A DNA stretch of 12,673 nucleotides, from assembly GCA_031552845.1 (NCBI GenBank), contig JAVBMC010000034.1, positions 1 to 12,673 on the forward strand, read 5' to 3'. Positions within the stretch are counted from its first letter, which is position 1. Each line of letters begins with the position of its first letter. A model generated the notes under the pieces. It worked only from the letters and a program-made list of their open reading frames with translations. It was not told the DNA's origin and ran no database searches. Shown one piece after another: positions 5,915 to 12,378 of this stretch. A program made the position numbers and the translations under genes. Origin of the DNA: JAVBMC01 sp031552845 (GTDB lineage: Bacteria > Verrucomicrobiota > Kiritimatiellia > RFP12 > DVOR01).

Positions 5915-7327
5915 ATGAAGAAGTTTATCTTAGCCCTGAGCTTAATGGCCGCTGTCGGCGTGTTTGCCCAAGCGCCTGCCGCTCCGGCACCGGCTCCTGC
6001 TCAACAGGCTCCGACTGCGCTGGATGCCAAGGCGTTGAAGCAGGAACAGCTGAAGCACGATGCCGACTGGAAGGCAACGCTGCATAAGGTCAAGAATATT
6101 TGGAAGGAAACCGGCGTTTACGGTTTTACAATAAAGAAGAAGCCCGCTGCTCCCGAACCGGTCGAGCCCCGTGCTAAGATTGAACGCCCGTTGGTGTTTC
6201 CCTACGGTGTCGGTCAGATTTTGATGATCGGCGTTTGCTTGATTCTGTTGTACTTAGCCATTGCCAAGGAGTTTGAGCCGCTCCTGCTGATTCCGATTGG
6301 TTTCGGCGGACTGCTGTCCAACATTCCTTTGGCCGGTATTGCGGGGCCTCCGGTCGTCGATACGCTGGGCCATTTGGTTGAGCCGGGCGGATTCTTGTAT
6401 TATACGTTCAGCTTCGGTATCGAGACCGGGTTGTTCCCCATCCTCATCTTTATGGGTGTGGGCGCGATGACCGACTTCGGCCCGTTGATTGCGAACCCGA
6501 AGACGGCGCTGTTAGGTGCTGCGGCGCAATTCGGTATTTTCATGGCGTTTATGGGCGCGTTGTTGCTGTCACACTTTGTTGACGGCATCAATTTCCACAT
6601 GAAGGAAGCCGCCTCTATCGGCATCATCGGCGGTGCTGACGGCCCGACGGCCATCTGGCTGACGACGAAGCTCGCTCCTGATCTGTTGGGTGCTATCGCT
6701 GTTGCGGCGTATTCCTACATGGCGTTGGTGCCGATCATCCAGCCGCCGCTGATGAAGCTCTGTACGACCGAGGCCGAGCGCAAGATCAAAATGAAGCAGC
6801 TGCGTCCCGTCTCCAAGCTTGAGAAGGTGATCTTCCCGATCACCGTGCTCCTGCTGTGCGCACTGCTCTTGCCGGCGGCGACTCCGTTGGTGGGCGCTTT
6901 GATGCTGGGTAACTTGGCTAAGGAGTGCGGCGTGGCGGATCGTCTGTCCGATACGATGGGCAATGCGCTCATCAACATCGTGACGATTCTCCTCGGTCTC
7001 TCCGTCGGTTCGAAACTGGCCGCTGATAAGTTCCTCAACGCCGATACGCTGGGCATCATCGTCCTTGGCTTGATGGCGTTTGCTTTCGGCACGGTGGGCG
7101 GCGTTTTGATGGCGAAGTTCATGAACCTGTTCCTGAAGGAAAAGATCAATCCGTTGATTGGCTCTGCAGGCGTCTCGGCGGTGCCGATGGCTGCGCGCGT
7201 TTCGAACAAGGTCGGTTTGGAATACGACAGCACGAACTACCTGCTGATGCACGCGATGGGGCCGAACGTCTCCGGCGTGATTGGTTCGGCCGTGGTGGCG
7301 GGCGTGTTGTACACCATCTGCCGCTAA
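5915..7327 (+). CDS. oadB: Na+-translocating oxaloacetate decarboxylase, beta subunit
   Basis: This 470-residue inner-membrane protein decarboxylates carboxybiotin on OadA and uses the energy to export Na+. From about residue 100 it is a standard OadB with many helices: YLAIAKEFEPLLLIPIGF, then FMGVGAMTDFGPLIANP, whose D187 corresponds to the Na+-binding D203 of Klebsiella. GGADGPTAIW and GSAGVSAVPMAARVSNKVG follow. It is longer than the usual 375-430 residues because of the N-terminus: a signal peptide (MKKFILALSLMAAVGVFAQA, AXA site after A20), an Ala/Pro/Gln-rich stretch, a charged segment to about residue 65 and a second Pro-rich stretch near 77-86. The ribosome-binding site is weak (GAGAG, 11 nt before the ATG). 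The related subunits of glutaconyl-CoA or methylmalonyl-CoA decarboxylase are similar, but the OadA neighbour favours oxaloacetate. Confidence 0.93.
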   Translation: MKKFILALSLMAAVGVFAQAPAAPAPAPAQQAPTALDAKALKQEQLKHDADWKATLHKVKNIWKETGVYGFTIKKKPAAPEPVEPRAKIERPLVFPYGVGQILMIGVCLILLYLAIAKEFEPLLLIPIGFGGLLSNIPLAGIAGPPVVDTLGHLVEPGGFLYYTFSFGIETGLFPILIFMGVGAMTDFGPLIANPKTALLGAAAQFGIFMAFMGALLLSHFVDGINFHMKEAASIGIIGGADGPTAIWLTTKLAPDLLGAIAVAAYSYMALVPIIQPPLMKLCTTEAERKIKMKQLRPVSKLEKVIFPITVLLLCALLLPAATPLVGALMLGNLAKECGVADRLSDTMGNALINIVTILLGLSVGSKLAADKFLNADTLGIIVLGLMAFAFGTVGGVLMAKFMNLFLKEKINPLIGSAGVSAVPMAARVSNKVGLEYDSTNYLLMHAMGPNVSGVIGSAVVAGVLYTICR

Positions 7328-7349
7328 GATATCCGAATTAGTTTAATGA

Positions 7350-7386
7350 GGCTGCATGCGCAATCCGCATGCGGCCTTTTTCTTTT
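7350..7386 (+). terminator. Intrinsic terminator of the oadGAB operon
   Basis: GGCTGCATGCG, loop CAATC and CGCATGCGGCC form an 11-bp stem with a single T-G wobble, followed directly by TTTTTCTTTT. It begins 22 bp after the oadB stop codon. Confidence 0.93.
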
Positions 7387-7440
7387 CGGCGGGAGATTGG
7401 GAGGGGCCGATGAAGGTTTTGGGGAGCAGGTGTTTTTTGC

Positions 7441-7469
7441 TTGTGCACCGATGCTTGAAATGCTAACAT
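7441..7469 (+). promoter_or_regulatory. Possible promoter of the secreted-protein gene
   Basis: TTGTGC (7441-7446) and TAACAT (7464-7469) are 17 bp apart. If used, transcription starts near 7476. The ATG at 7468 would then lie within the -10 box and could not be a start codon, leaving a 5' leader of roughly 135 nt before 7612. Confidence 0.4.
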
Positions 7470-7579
7470 GAGTGCAGTGCAACTCTTGTGGAAGTTGCCT
7501 GCGGCGGGGTCGTGCGTGATATTTAACACGCCGCCGGTTCTTATTGATGGCGGTCATGTGATGTTTGGTCAGAGTCAGA

Positions 7580-7605
7580 GAGGTCTTGCCTCCCGTAACA
7601 GGAGG
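7580..7605 (+). promoter_or_regulatory. Hairpins that can hide or free the ribosome-binding site
   Basis: CCTCC at 7589-7593 is complementary to GGAGG at 7601-7605 (5-bp stem, 7-nt loop, extendable by G-U pairs), which would bury the ribosome-binding site of the gene at 7612. The same strand can pair instead with GAGG at 7580-7583 (4 bp, 5-nt loop). The two hairpins exclude each other, as in simple translational switches. The stems are short, so this is a prediction only. Confidence 0.35.
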
Positions 7606-7611
7606 TGCTGT

Positions 7612-8604
7612 ATAAAGCGCCTCGCGTTGCTGTGCCTGCTGCCGACTTGTTTCCTGATGGCGCAAGATGCTAACTTGGGCGAGAAACGCCATGCGTTGCG
7701 GTACGGCGCGCTGGCGAGCATGACGCTGCATGTGGTCGATAGCCGGACCAACGCTGTGCAGGACGCAGATGTCAGTCTGAACTTCGTCTTTCATGACGAT
7801 ACGGGTACGATTGCGTTTGGACGCTCGGATCAGGATGGACGTTTTACCGTCCAGCAGCGCTGCACGGGGCCGGTAGAGTATAGCGCGGAGAAGCCGGGTT
7901 ATTACCGTACCGATGGCGAGTTTGATTTTTACAAGCCGCTCGAGCCCTGTGTGGCCGATGGGCGCTGGCTGCCGTGGAACCCTCAGATTACAGTGTTATT
8001 GAAAGAAAAGCGCAAGCCGACTCCGATGTTTGCCAAGAGCGGGCGCGTGACGTTTCCGGAGCAAGACAAGCGCATCGGTTACGATTTCATGCTGGGGGAT
8101 TTTCTGCCGCCGTATGGACGGGGGCGTTATGCGGATCTGGTTTTTGAATATTCATTTGTTCCCGGGAAGAGCGGTCACTACGCCGATTTCACCCGCCAGC
8201 TGCATATTACCACATCCGGCGGAAACGACGGTTTGATGATGCTCGATGCCGACCCGCTCACAGAGATGATCTCGGCGTATGAAGCACCCGAGGAGGGCTA
8301 TGTCAAGGAGCTGAAGCTCCTGCGCGTGCGCACCCCGACCAACATTGTCGAAGAGATCGTCTTTCCTAAGGACAAGTACATCATCTTCCGTTCGCGCACG
8401 ATGATGGACGACAACGGCACCATCACCAACGCACACTACGGCAAAATCTACGGACCGCTCTCCTACGGCGGGTCGCTGCAGAACACGAATGGTTTCAGCG
8501 CCGACCTTACCTCCTATATCAACCCCACGCCCAACAGCCGCAACATCGAATTCGATGTCAGCAAAAATTTATTCGGCTGGCGTTTCCGTGTCACCCGTCC
8601 CTAA
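7612..8604 (+). CDS. Secreted protein with carboxypeptidase-regulatory-like domain, unknown function
   Basis: I do not recognise a specific function. From 7612 it is 330 residues. A basic start then a hydrophobic stretch (KRLALLCLLPTCFLMA) looks like a signal peptide cleaved near A17-Q18, so it is probably exported. Residues about 36-100 (MTLHVVDSRTNAVQDADVSL to KPGYYRTDG) resemble the beta-sandwich carboxypeptidase-regulatory-like fold. The rest is rich in aromatics and charge without a motif I know, and ends in FGWRFRVTRP. The start is unusual: the only strong ribosome-binding site, AGGAGG at 7600-7605, is 6 nt before an ATA codon in frame. ATGs at 7468 and 7561 are in frame, but the first overlaps a predicted promoter and the second gives a long Arg-rich n-region. 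It is a single gene, separated from oadB by a terminator. Confidence 0.75.
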   Translation: MKRLALLCLLPTCFLMAQDANLGEKRHALRYGALASMTLHVVDSRTNAVQDADVSLNFVFHDDTGTIAFGRSDQDGRFTVQQRCTGPVEYSAEKPGYYRTDGEFDFYKPLEPCVADGRWLPWNPQITVLLKEKRKPTPMFAKSGRVTFPEQDKRIGYDFMLGDFLPPYGRGRYADLVFEYSFVPGKSGHYADFTRQLHITTSGGNDGLMMLDADPLTEMISAYEAPEEGYVKELKLLRVRTPTNIVEEIVFPKDKYIIFRSRTMMDDNGTITNAHYGKIYGPLSYGGSLQNTNGFSADLTSYINPTPNSRNIEFDVSKNLFGWRFRVTRP

Positions 8605-9083
8605 CGCGGGGGCGGCGTTTTGCTTTTCCGCGTACGCTTTGTCGGGCCGATGCTTTCGCACTCTCCGCTTCCTGAGGTGCGATTGTTTTGCTCTCCTGAA
8701 CAGTTGCTCCGACGGGTGTAATTAATGTCCGCGATGGGCGCATTTAAGTTCTAAGCTGTCCATATCCTTGTAAAAACATATAGGTGTTTTTAGAGAAACA
8801 TATATATGATTCTTCAAAAACACCCATATGATTCTTGAGAAACACCTATATGATTTTTTTCAACGGCATCCGTCTCGGCCTCAAAATGCGTCCGCAAGGG
8901 AACCTTCCTGCGTCCCTCGCGTAAGTCTAACACGTTGTTGTGAAACTGTGTCGCAAGGGGAATCCGGCATGTGTGGCGTGTTGGCAATGGGGTGGTTGCG
9001 GATGGTGTCATTTATCCCCGCCCGTAGTGATTTTATCCCTCGGTGCCATCGGGCGAGTATTTGTTCCAAAGGGCTTTTTTCGG
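8605..9083. other. Non-coding stretch between the secreted-protein gene and the mgtA promoter
   Basis: About 480 bp without a credible gene. It holds the palindrome array at 8774-8861 and a hairpin at 8893-8921 (CGCAAGGGA with TCCCTCGCG, 8 of 9 pairs, 11-nt loop, no T-tract). No clear terminator follows the gene ending at 8604. I see no tRNA, no known riboswitch core and no M-box-like sequence. Confidence 0.6.
8774..8861. repeat. Array of four AT-rich palindromic units with exactly 22-bp spacing
   Basis: Four units start at 8774, 8796, 8818 and 8840, each with a 16-bp dyad core and a 6-bp spacer. The cores are AAACATATAGGTGTTT, AAACATATATATGATT, AAACACCCATATGATT and AAACACCTATATGATT; dyad centres fall at 8781.5, 8803.5, 8825.5 and 8847.5. 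Units 1 and 2 are the most symmetric (6 and 7 of 8 pairs). Units 1 and 4 are also reverse complements over 13 bp without mismatch (8777-8789 and 8840-8852), so the whole block is mirror-symmetric about 8814.5. It lies about 220 bp upstream of the predicted mgtA promoter. Confidence 0.75.
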
Positions 9084-9112
9084 TTGCTATTTTTAGGGGG
9101 ATGGGGTATCAT
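9084..9112 (+). promoter_or_regulatory. Predicted promoter of mgtA
   Basis: TTGCTA (9084-9089) and TATCAT (9107-9112) are 17 bp apart. The predicted transcript starts near 9119 and would have only about 30 nt of leader, too short for a Mg2+ riboswitch unless another promoter lies upstream. Confidence 0.55.
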
Positions 9113-9150
9113 TTCAGCCGTTTATTGGAAGCCCGGCTGGAGAACCGATT

Positions 9151-11841
9151 TTGACCAAGCACGCAAGAGAACAAGAGACCGCACGGCGCAGCGCGATTAC
9201 TGCGCGGCTGTTGGGTTTGTCGCGGCAAGATGCCGCGGAAATCTTGCGGAATAGTTCGTTGCCGGGAGGGTTGACAGAGGAGCTCGTGGAGGCCCGGCGC
9301 GAAGAGTTCGGACCGAATAAGATTGTCCGCCAAAAGCACGCCTCCATCCTGCGCCGCATCATCGACGCCTTCTTCAATCCCTTCACCTGCATCCTGCTGC
9401 TGCTGGCGGCGGTGTCGTTTTTCACCGACGTGTGGTATGCGTCGTCGGGAAACAAAAATCCCATGACCGTCATCATCGTGTTGGCGATGGTGCTCATCAG
9501 CGGCTTCCTGCGGTTTATCCAAGAGACGCGTTCCGGCAACGCCGCCGCGCGCTTGAGCGAGATGGTCAAGACGACTGCTTCGGTTGAGCGCAAACCCGAA
9601 GGCCGCCAAGAACTGCCGCTCGAAGATATCGTTGTGGGCGATTTGATTTATCTTTCGGCCGGTGACATGATTCCCGCCGACGTGCGGATTGTACGCGCGA
9701 AGGACTTGTTCATCAGCCAAGCCGCACTCACCGGTGAGAGCGAGCCGCAGGAGAAGAACGCCGCGCCCGCCACGGCCGACATCCTGCAAGAGTGTCACAA
9801 CATGGCCTTCATGGGCAGCAACGTCATCAGCGGTTCGGCCACGGCGGTTGTCGTGGCGGTCGGCAACGAGACGCTTTTCGGCGGTATCGCCAAAGCACTG
9901 ACGGAACGCCGCGAGACCTCGAGCTTTGAGAAGGGCGTCAACTCTGTTTCCTGGACGCTCATCCGCTTCATGCTCATCATGGTGCCGATCGTGTTCGTCG
10001 TCAATGGCGTGACCAAGCATGATTGGACAAGCGCCTTCCTCTTCGCCATTTCCATCGCGGTGGGGCTCACCCCCGAAATGCTCCCGATGATCGTCACCAC
10101 CTGCCTCGCCAAGGGCGCGGTGGCCATGTCGCGCAAAAAGACCATCATCAAGCACCTCAACGCCATGCAGAACTTTGGAGCCATGGACGTGCTCTGCACC
10201 GACAAGACCGGCACGCTCACGCAAGACCGCGTCGTGCTCGAAGTCCATATGGACATCCGCGGCAACATCGACCCCAACGTGCTCTACCACGGGTTTTTGA
10301 ATAGTTACTATCAAACCGGCTTGAAGAACCTGGTTGACATCGCCATCATCAACAAAGCCAAAGAAGAAATCGGCGGCAGCGAAAAGCTCGACACCTTCAC
10401 CCGCTTGTATGAGAAGGTTGACGAGATTCCTTTCGACTTCAGCCGCCGCCGCATGAGCGTCGTGGTCGTCGACAAGAAGGGCCGTACGCAGATGATCACC
10501 AAGGGCGCCGTCGAAGAGATGCTCTCCGTCTGTTCGCGCGTGGAATACAAAGGGCAGATCCTCCCGCTCACCGAAGAAATCCGCCAAGACGTCTTCGTCA
10601 CGATGAACCGCCTCAATGCCGACGGCATGCGCGTGATTGCCGTGGCGCACAAGCTCGACCATGCGCCCGTCGGCGCGTTCTCCGTCGCAGACGAGGCCGA
10701 CATGATCCTTATCGGTTATCTCGCCTTCCTCGACCCGCCCAAGATCACCACCGAAGCCGCCATCCGCGCCCTGAGGGAACACGGCGTCTCCACCAAGGTG
10801 CTCACCGGCGACAACGACCGCGTCACTCAATGCGTCTGCCGCCAAGTCGGCCTGCACGTCGACAACCTTCTCCTTGGCTCCGATATTGAAGCGATGACCG
10901 ATGACGACCTCGCCGTCGCGGTCGAGCATACTAACGTCTTCGCCAAACTCTCCCCGCAGCAGAAAGCCCGCATCGTGCGCATCCTCCGCCACAACGGCCA
11001 CACCGTCGGGTATATGGGCGATGGCATCAACGACGCCGCCGCAATGAAGGTTGCTGACGTCGGCATCTCTGTTGATACCGCAGTCGACATCGCAAAAGAA
11101 TCGGCGGACATCATCCTGCTTGAGAAAGATCTCATGGTGTTGGAGAACGGCATTATCGAAGGCCGCAAGACCTACGCCAACATGATCAAATACATCAAGA
11201 TGACGGCCAGCTCTAACTTCGGCAACGTCTTCTCCGTACTGCTCGCGAGCGCCTTCCTCCCCTTCCTCCCCATGCTCAGCGTGCAGCTGCTCCTGCTCAA
11301 CCTCATCTACGACGTCTCCTGCACGGCCATCCCGTGGGACAATGTCGACGCCGAGTACCTCAAGAAACCCCGCACATGGGACGCCAAGAGCGTCGGCGCC
11401 TTCATGGTCTACCTCGGCCCCACCAGTTCGCTCTTCGACATCACTACCTATCTGCTCATGTACTTCGTCATCTGCCCCGCCATGCTCGGCGGTTACTACC
11501 ACCAACTCACCACGCCGGGCGCACAGGCCACCTTTGCCGCCATCTTCCAAGCCGGGTGGTTCGTTGAATCCATGTGGTCGCAGACATTGGTCATCCATAT
11601 GATCCGCACGCCCAAGATTCCCTTCATCCAAAGCCGTGCTTCATTCCACGTGGTCGCCATCACCTTCGCCGGTATTGCCGCGCTCACGGCCATTCCCTTC
11701 ACGCCGCTCGGCGCCGCCATTGGACTGGGGCATCTCCCGCCTGTTTACTTTGCGTGGCTATTGCTCACCATCTGCCTCTACATGGTGCTGGCGCAGATCA
11801 TGAAGCGGGTGTATATAGCCCGCTATGGCGAACTCCATTAA
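9151..11841 (+). CDS. mgtA: Mg2+-importing P-type ATPase
   Basis: This 896-residue inner-membrane pump matches MgtA/MgtB in length (about 900). It uses ATP to bring Mg2+ into the cytosol. Visible features in order: N-terminal cytosolic segment; first helix pair near residues 75-125; actuator loop with T194-G195-E196-S197; second helix pair near 270-322 containing the VGLTPEMLPM motif of type IIIB pumps. The phosphorylation site D351 follows in DKTGTLTQD, then a nucleotide-binding domain, the hinge GDGINDAAAMK (D624-D628), and about six C-terminal helices from residue 690. The start is TTG, with GGAG 8 nt upstream; no ATG is in frame near it. The gene stands alone and ends at a strong terminator. 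Regulation by low Mg2+ is typical of the family, but nothing here proves it. Confidence 0.95.
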   Translation: MTKHAREQETARRSAITARLLGLSRQDAAEILRNSSLPGGLTEELVEARREEFGPNKIVRQKHASILRRIIDAFFNPFTCILLLLAAVSFFTDVWYASSGNKNPMTVIIVLAMVLISGFLRFIQETRSGNAAARLSEMVKTTASVERKPEGRQELPLEDIVVGDLIYLSAGDMIPADVRIVRAKDLFISQAALTGESEPQEKNAAPATADILQECHNMAFMGSNVISGSATAVVVAVGNETLFGGIAKALTERRETSSFEKGVNSVSWTLIRFMLIMVPIVFVVNGVTKHDWTSAFLFAISIAVGLTPEMLPMIVTTCLAKGAVAMSRKKTIIKHLNAMQNFGAMDVLCTDKTGTLTQDRVVLEVHMDIRGNIDPNVLYHGFLNSYYQTGLKNLVDIAIINKAKEEIGGSEKLDTFTRLYEKVDEIPFDFSRRRMSVVVVDKKGRTQMITKGAVEEMLSVCSRVEYKGQILPLTEEIRQDVFVTMNRLNADGMRVIAVAHKLDHAPVGAFSVADEADMILIGYLAFLDPPKITTEAAIRALREHGVSTKVLTGDNDRVTQCVCRQVGLHVDNLLLGSDIEAMTDDDLAVAVEHTNVFAKLSPQQKARIVRILRHNGHTVGYMGDGINDAAAMKVADVGISVDTAVDIAKESADIILLEKDLMVLENGIIEGRKTYANMIKYIKMTASSNFGNVFSVLLASAFLPFLPMLSVQLLLLNLIYDVSCTAIPWDNVDAEYLKKPRTWDAKSVGAFMVYLGPTSSLFDITTYLLMYFVICPAMLGGYYHQLTTPGAQATFAAIFQAGWFVESMWSQTLVIHMIRTPKIPFIQSRASFHVVAITFAGIAALTAIPFTPLGAAIGLGHLPPVYFAWLLLTICLYMVLAQIMKRVYIARYGELH

Positions 11842-11880
11842 CAGCGGGCGCTTTAACTCCTCCGCCCCAAGACACAAAAA

Positions 11881-11908
11881 ACGCGGCACCGTCAGGCGCC
11901 GCGTTTTT
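11881..11908. terminator. Bidirectional intrinsic terminator between mgtA and the lipoprotein gene
   Basis: ACGCGGCACC, loop GTCA and GGCGCCGCGT form a 10-bp stem with one A-C mismatch. A T-run follows on the + strand, and an A-run (11875-11881) precedes it and serves the - strand. The two flanking genes converge here, so it can end both transcripts. Confidence 0.92.
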
Positions 11909-11937
11909 AATGACGGATTCAACATCCGCTTGAGTGA

Positions 11938-12255
11938 TTACTCACCCCAAACTGTGGTCGTGTGCTTCACGACGATACCGAAGATGTTCTGCACCTTCTT
12001 GTCGACATGATGTATCTTCGTGATGCCGCCATTCTTCATAGCAGCCGAAACCGAGGCATCGCCCTGTGCGAAGAGGATGATACCTGTTGCTTCAGAAGTT
12101 CCCGACTTTGTGGCCTTGACCGAGTTGTCCCAGAAATTCTCGGAGTAACTCTCATCCATAACAATCGGTGCCATCATTGGCGCACGAGAAAACACACAGC
12201 CAGTCATCACCAACGCAACAGCAACGCCCACGGCGCCACAGATCAATTTCTTCAT
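11938..12255 (-). CDS. TRL-like family lipoprotein
   Basis: The 105-residue protein starts with a lipoprotein signal (MKKLICGAVGVAVALVMTGC, lipid-attachment cysteine C20), so it should sit in the inner or outer membrane facing the periplasm. Its second half, AQGDASVSAAMKNGGITKIH then HVDKKVQNIFGIVVKHTT, matches what I remember of the small TRL-like family (GDAS..AA...GGI.KI..VD....NI.GI....T..V.GE). The function of that family is unknown. The start is well placed, with AAGGAG 4 nt upstream of the ATG and a near-consensus promoter 33 bp upstream. It is a single gene convergent with mgtA. Confidence is high that it is a lipoprotein, and moderate for the family name, which rests on memory of the motif. 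Confidence 0.82.
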   Translation of the reverse strand: MKKLICGAVGVAVALVMTGCVFSRAPMMAPIVMDESYSENFWDNSVKATKSGTSEATGIILFAQGDASVSAAMKNGGITKIHHVDKKVQNIFGIVVKHTTTVWGE

Positions 12256-12287
12256 AATACTCCTTCATTAATTAGTACGATGCCATA

Positions 12288-12316
12288 ATTTTACTCTTTT
12301 TCCCGAACATTGACAA
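12288..12316 (-). promoter_or_regulatory. Predicted sigma70-type promoter of the TRL-like lipoprotein gene
   Basis: On the - strand TTGTCA (12311-12316) and TAAAAT (12288-12293) have a 17-bp spacer, close to consensus. The start codon lies 33 bp beyond the -10 box. Confidence 0.7.
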
Positions 12317-12352
12317 GCCTATTCTTAAATCTAATTCTGTTTTGTAAAAATT

Positions 12353-12378
12353 GCAGGGGAATCCCAACGTTCCCCCGC
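12353..12378. repeat. 26-bp palindrome at the edge of the right IS30 copy
   Basis: GCAGGGGAA and TTCCCCCGC pair at 8 of 9 positions around an 8-bp centre. The last base is directly next to the inferred IS end at 12379. IS30-family elements are known to prefer palindromic targets, so this may be half or all of the original target. Confidence 0.55.

Noticed and set aside
7612..7660. Lipoprotein signal in the secreted protein (LPTC)
   Set aside because: Pro at -2 and the lack of a small residue pattern make a lipobox unlikely; cleavage by signal peptidase I after FLMA fits better.
8862..9150. Mg2+ riboswitch or leader peptide controlling mgtA
   Set aside because: No M-box-like core or Pro-rich short leader frame was recognised, and the best promoter leaves about 30 nt of leader.
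9109..11631. A very long open frame on the - strand opposite mgtA
   Set aside because: It mirrors mgtA, is rich in H, D, G and E in the pattern expected from an antisense frame, shows no domain, and mgtA has all motifs of its family.
11931..11944. TGAGT-GATT-ACTCA dyad at the stop codon of the TRL-like gene as another regulatory site
   Set aside because: Only 5-bp arms, partly coding, and next to a strong terminator; most likely chance despite the similar half-site.
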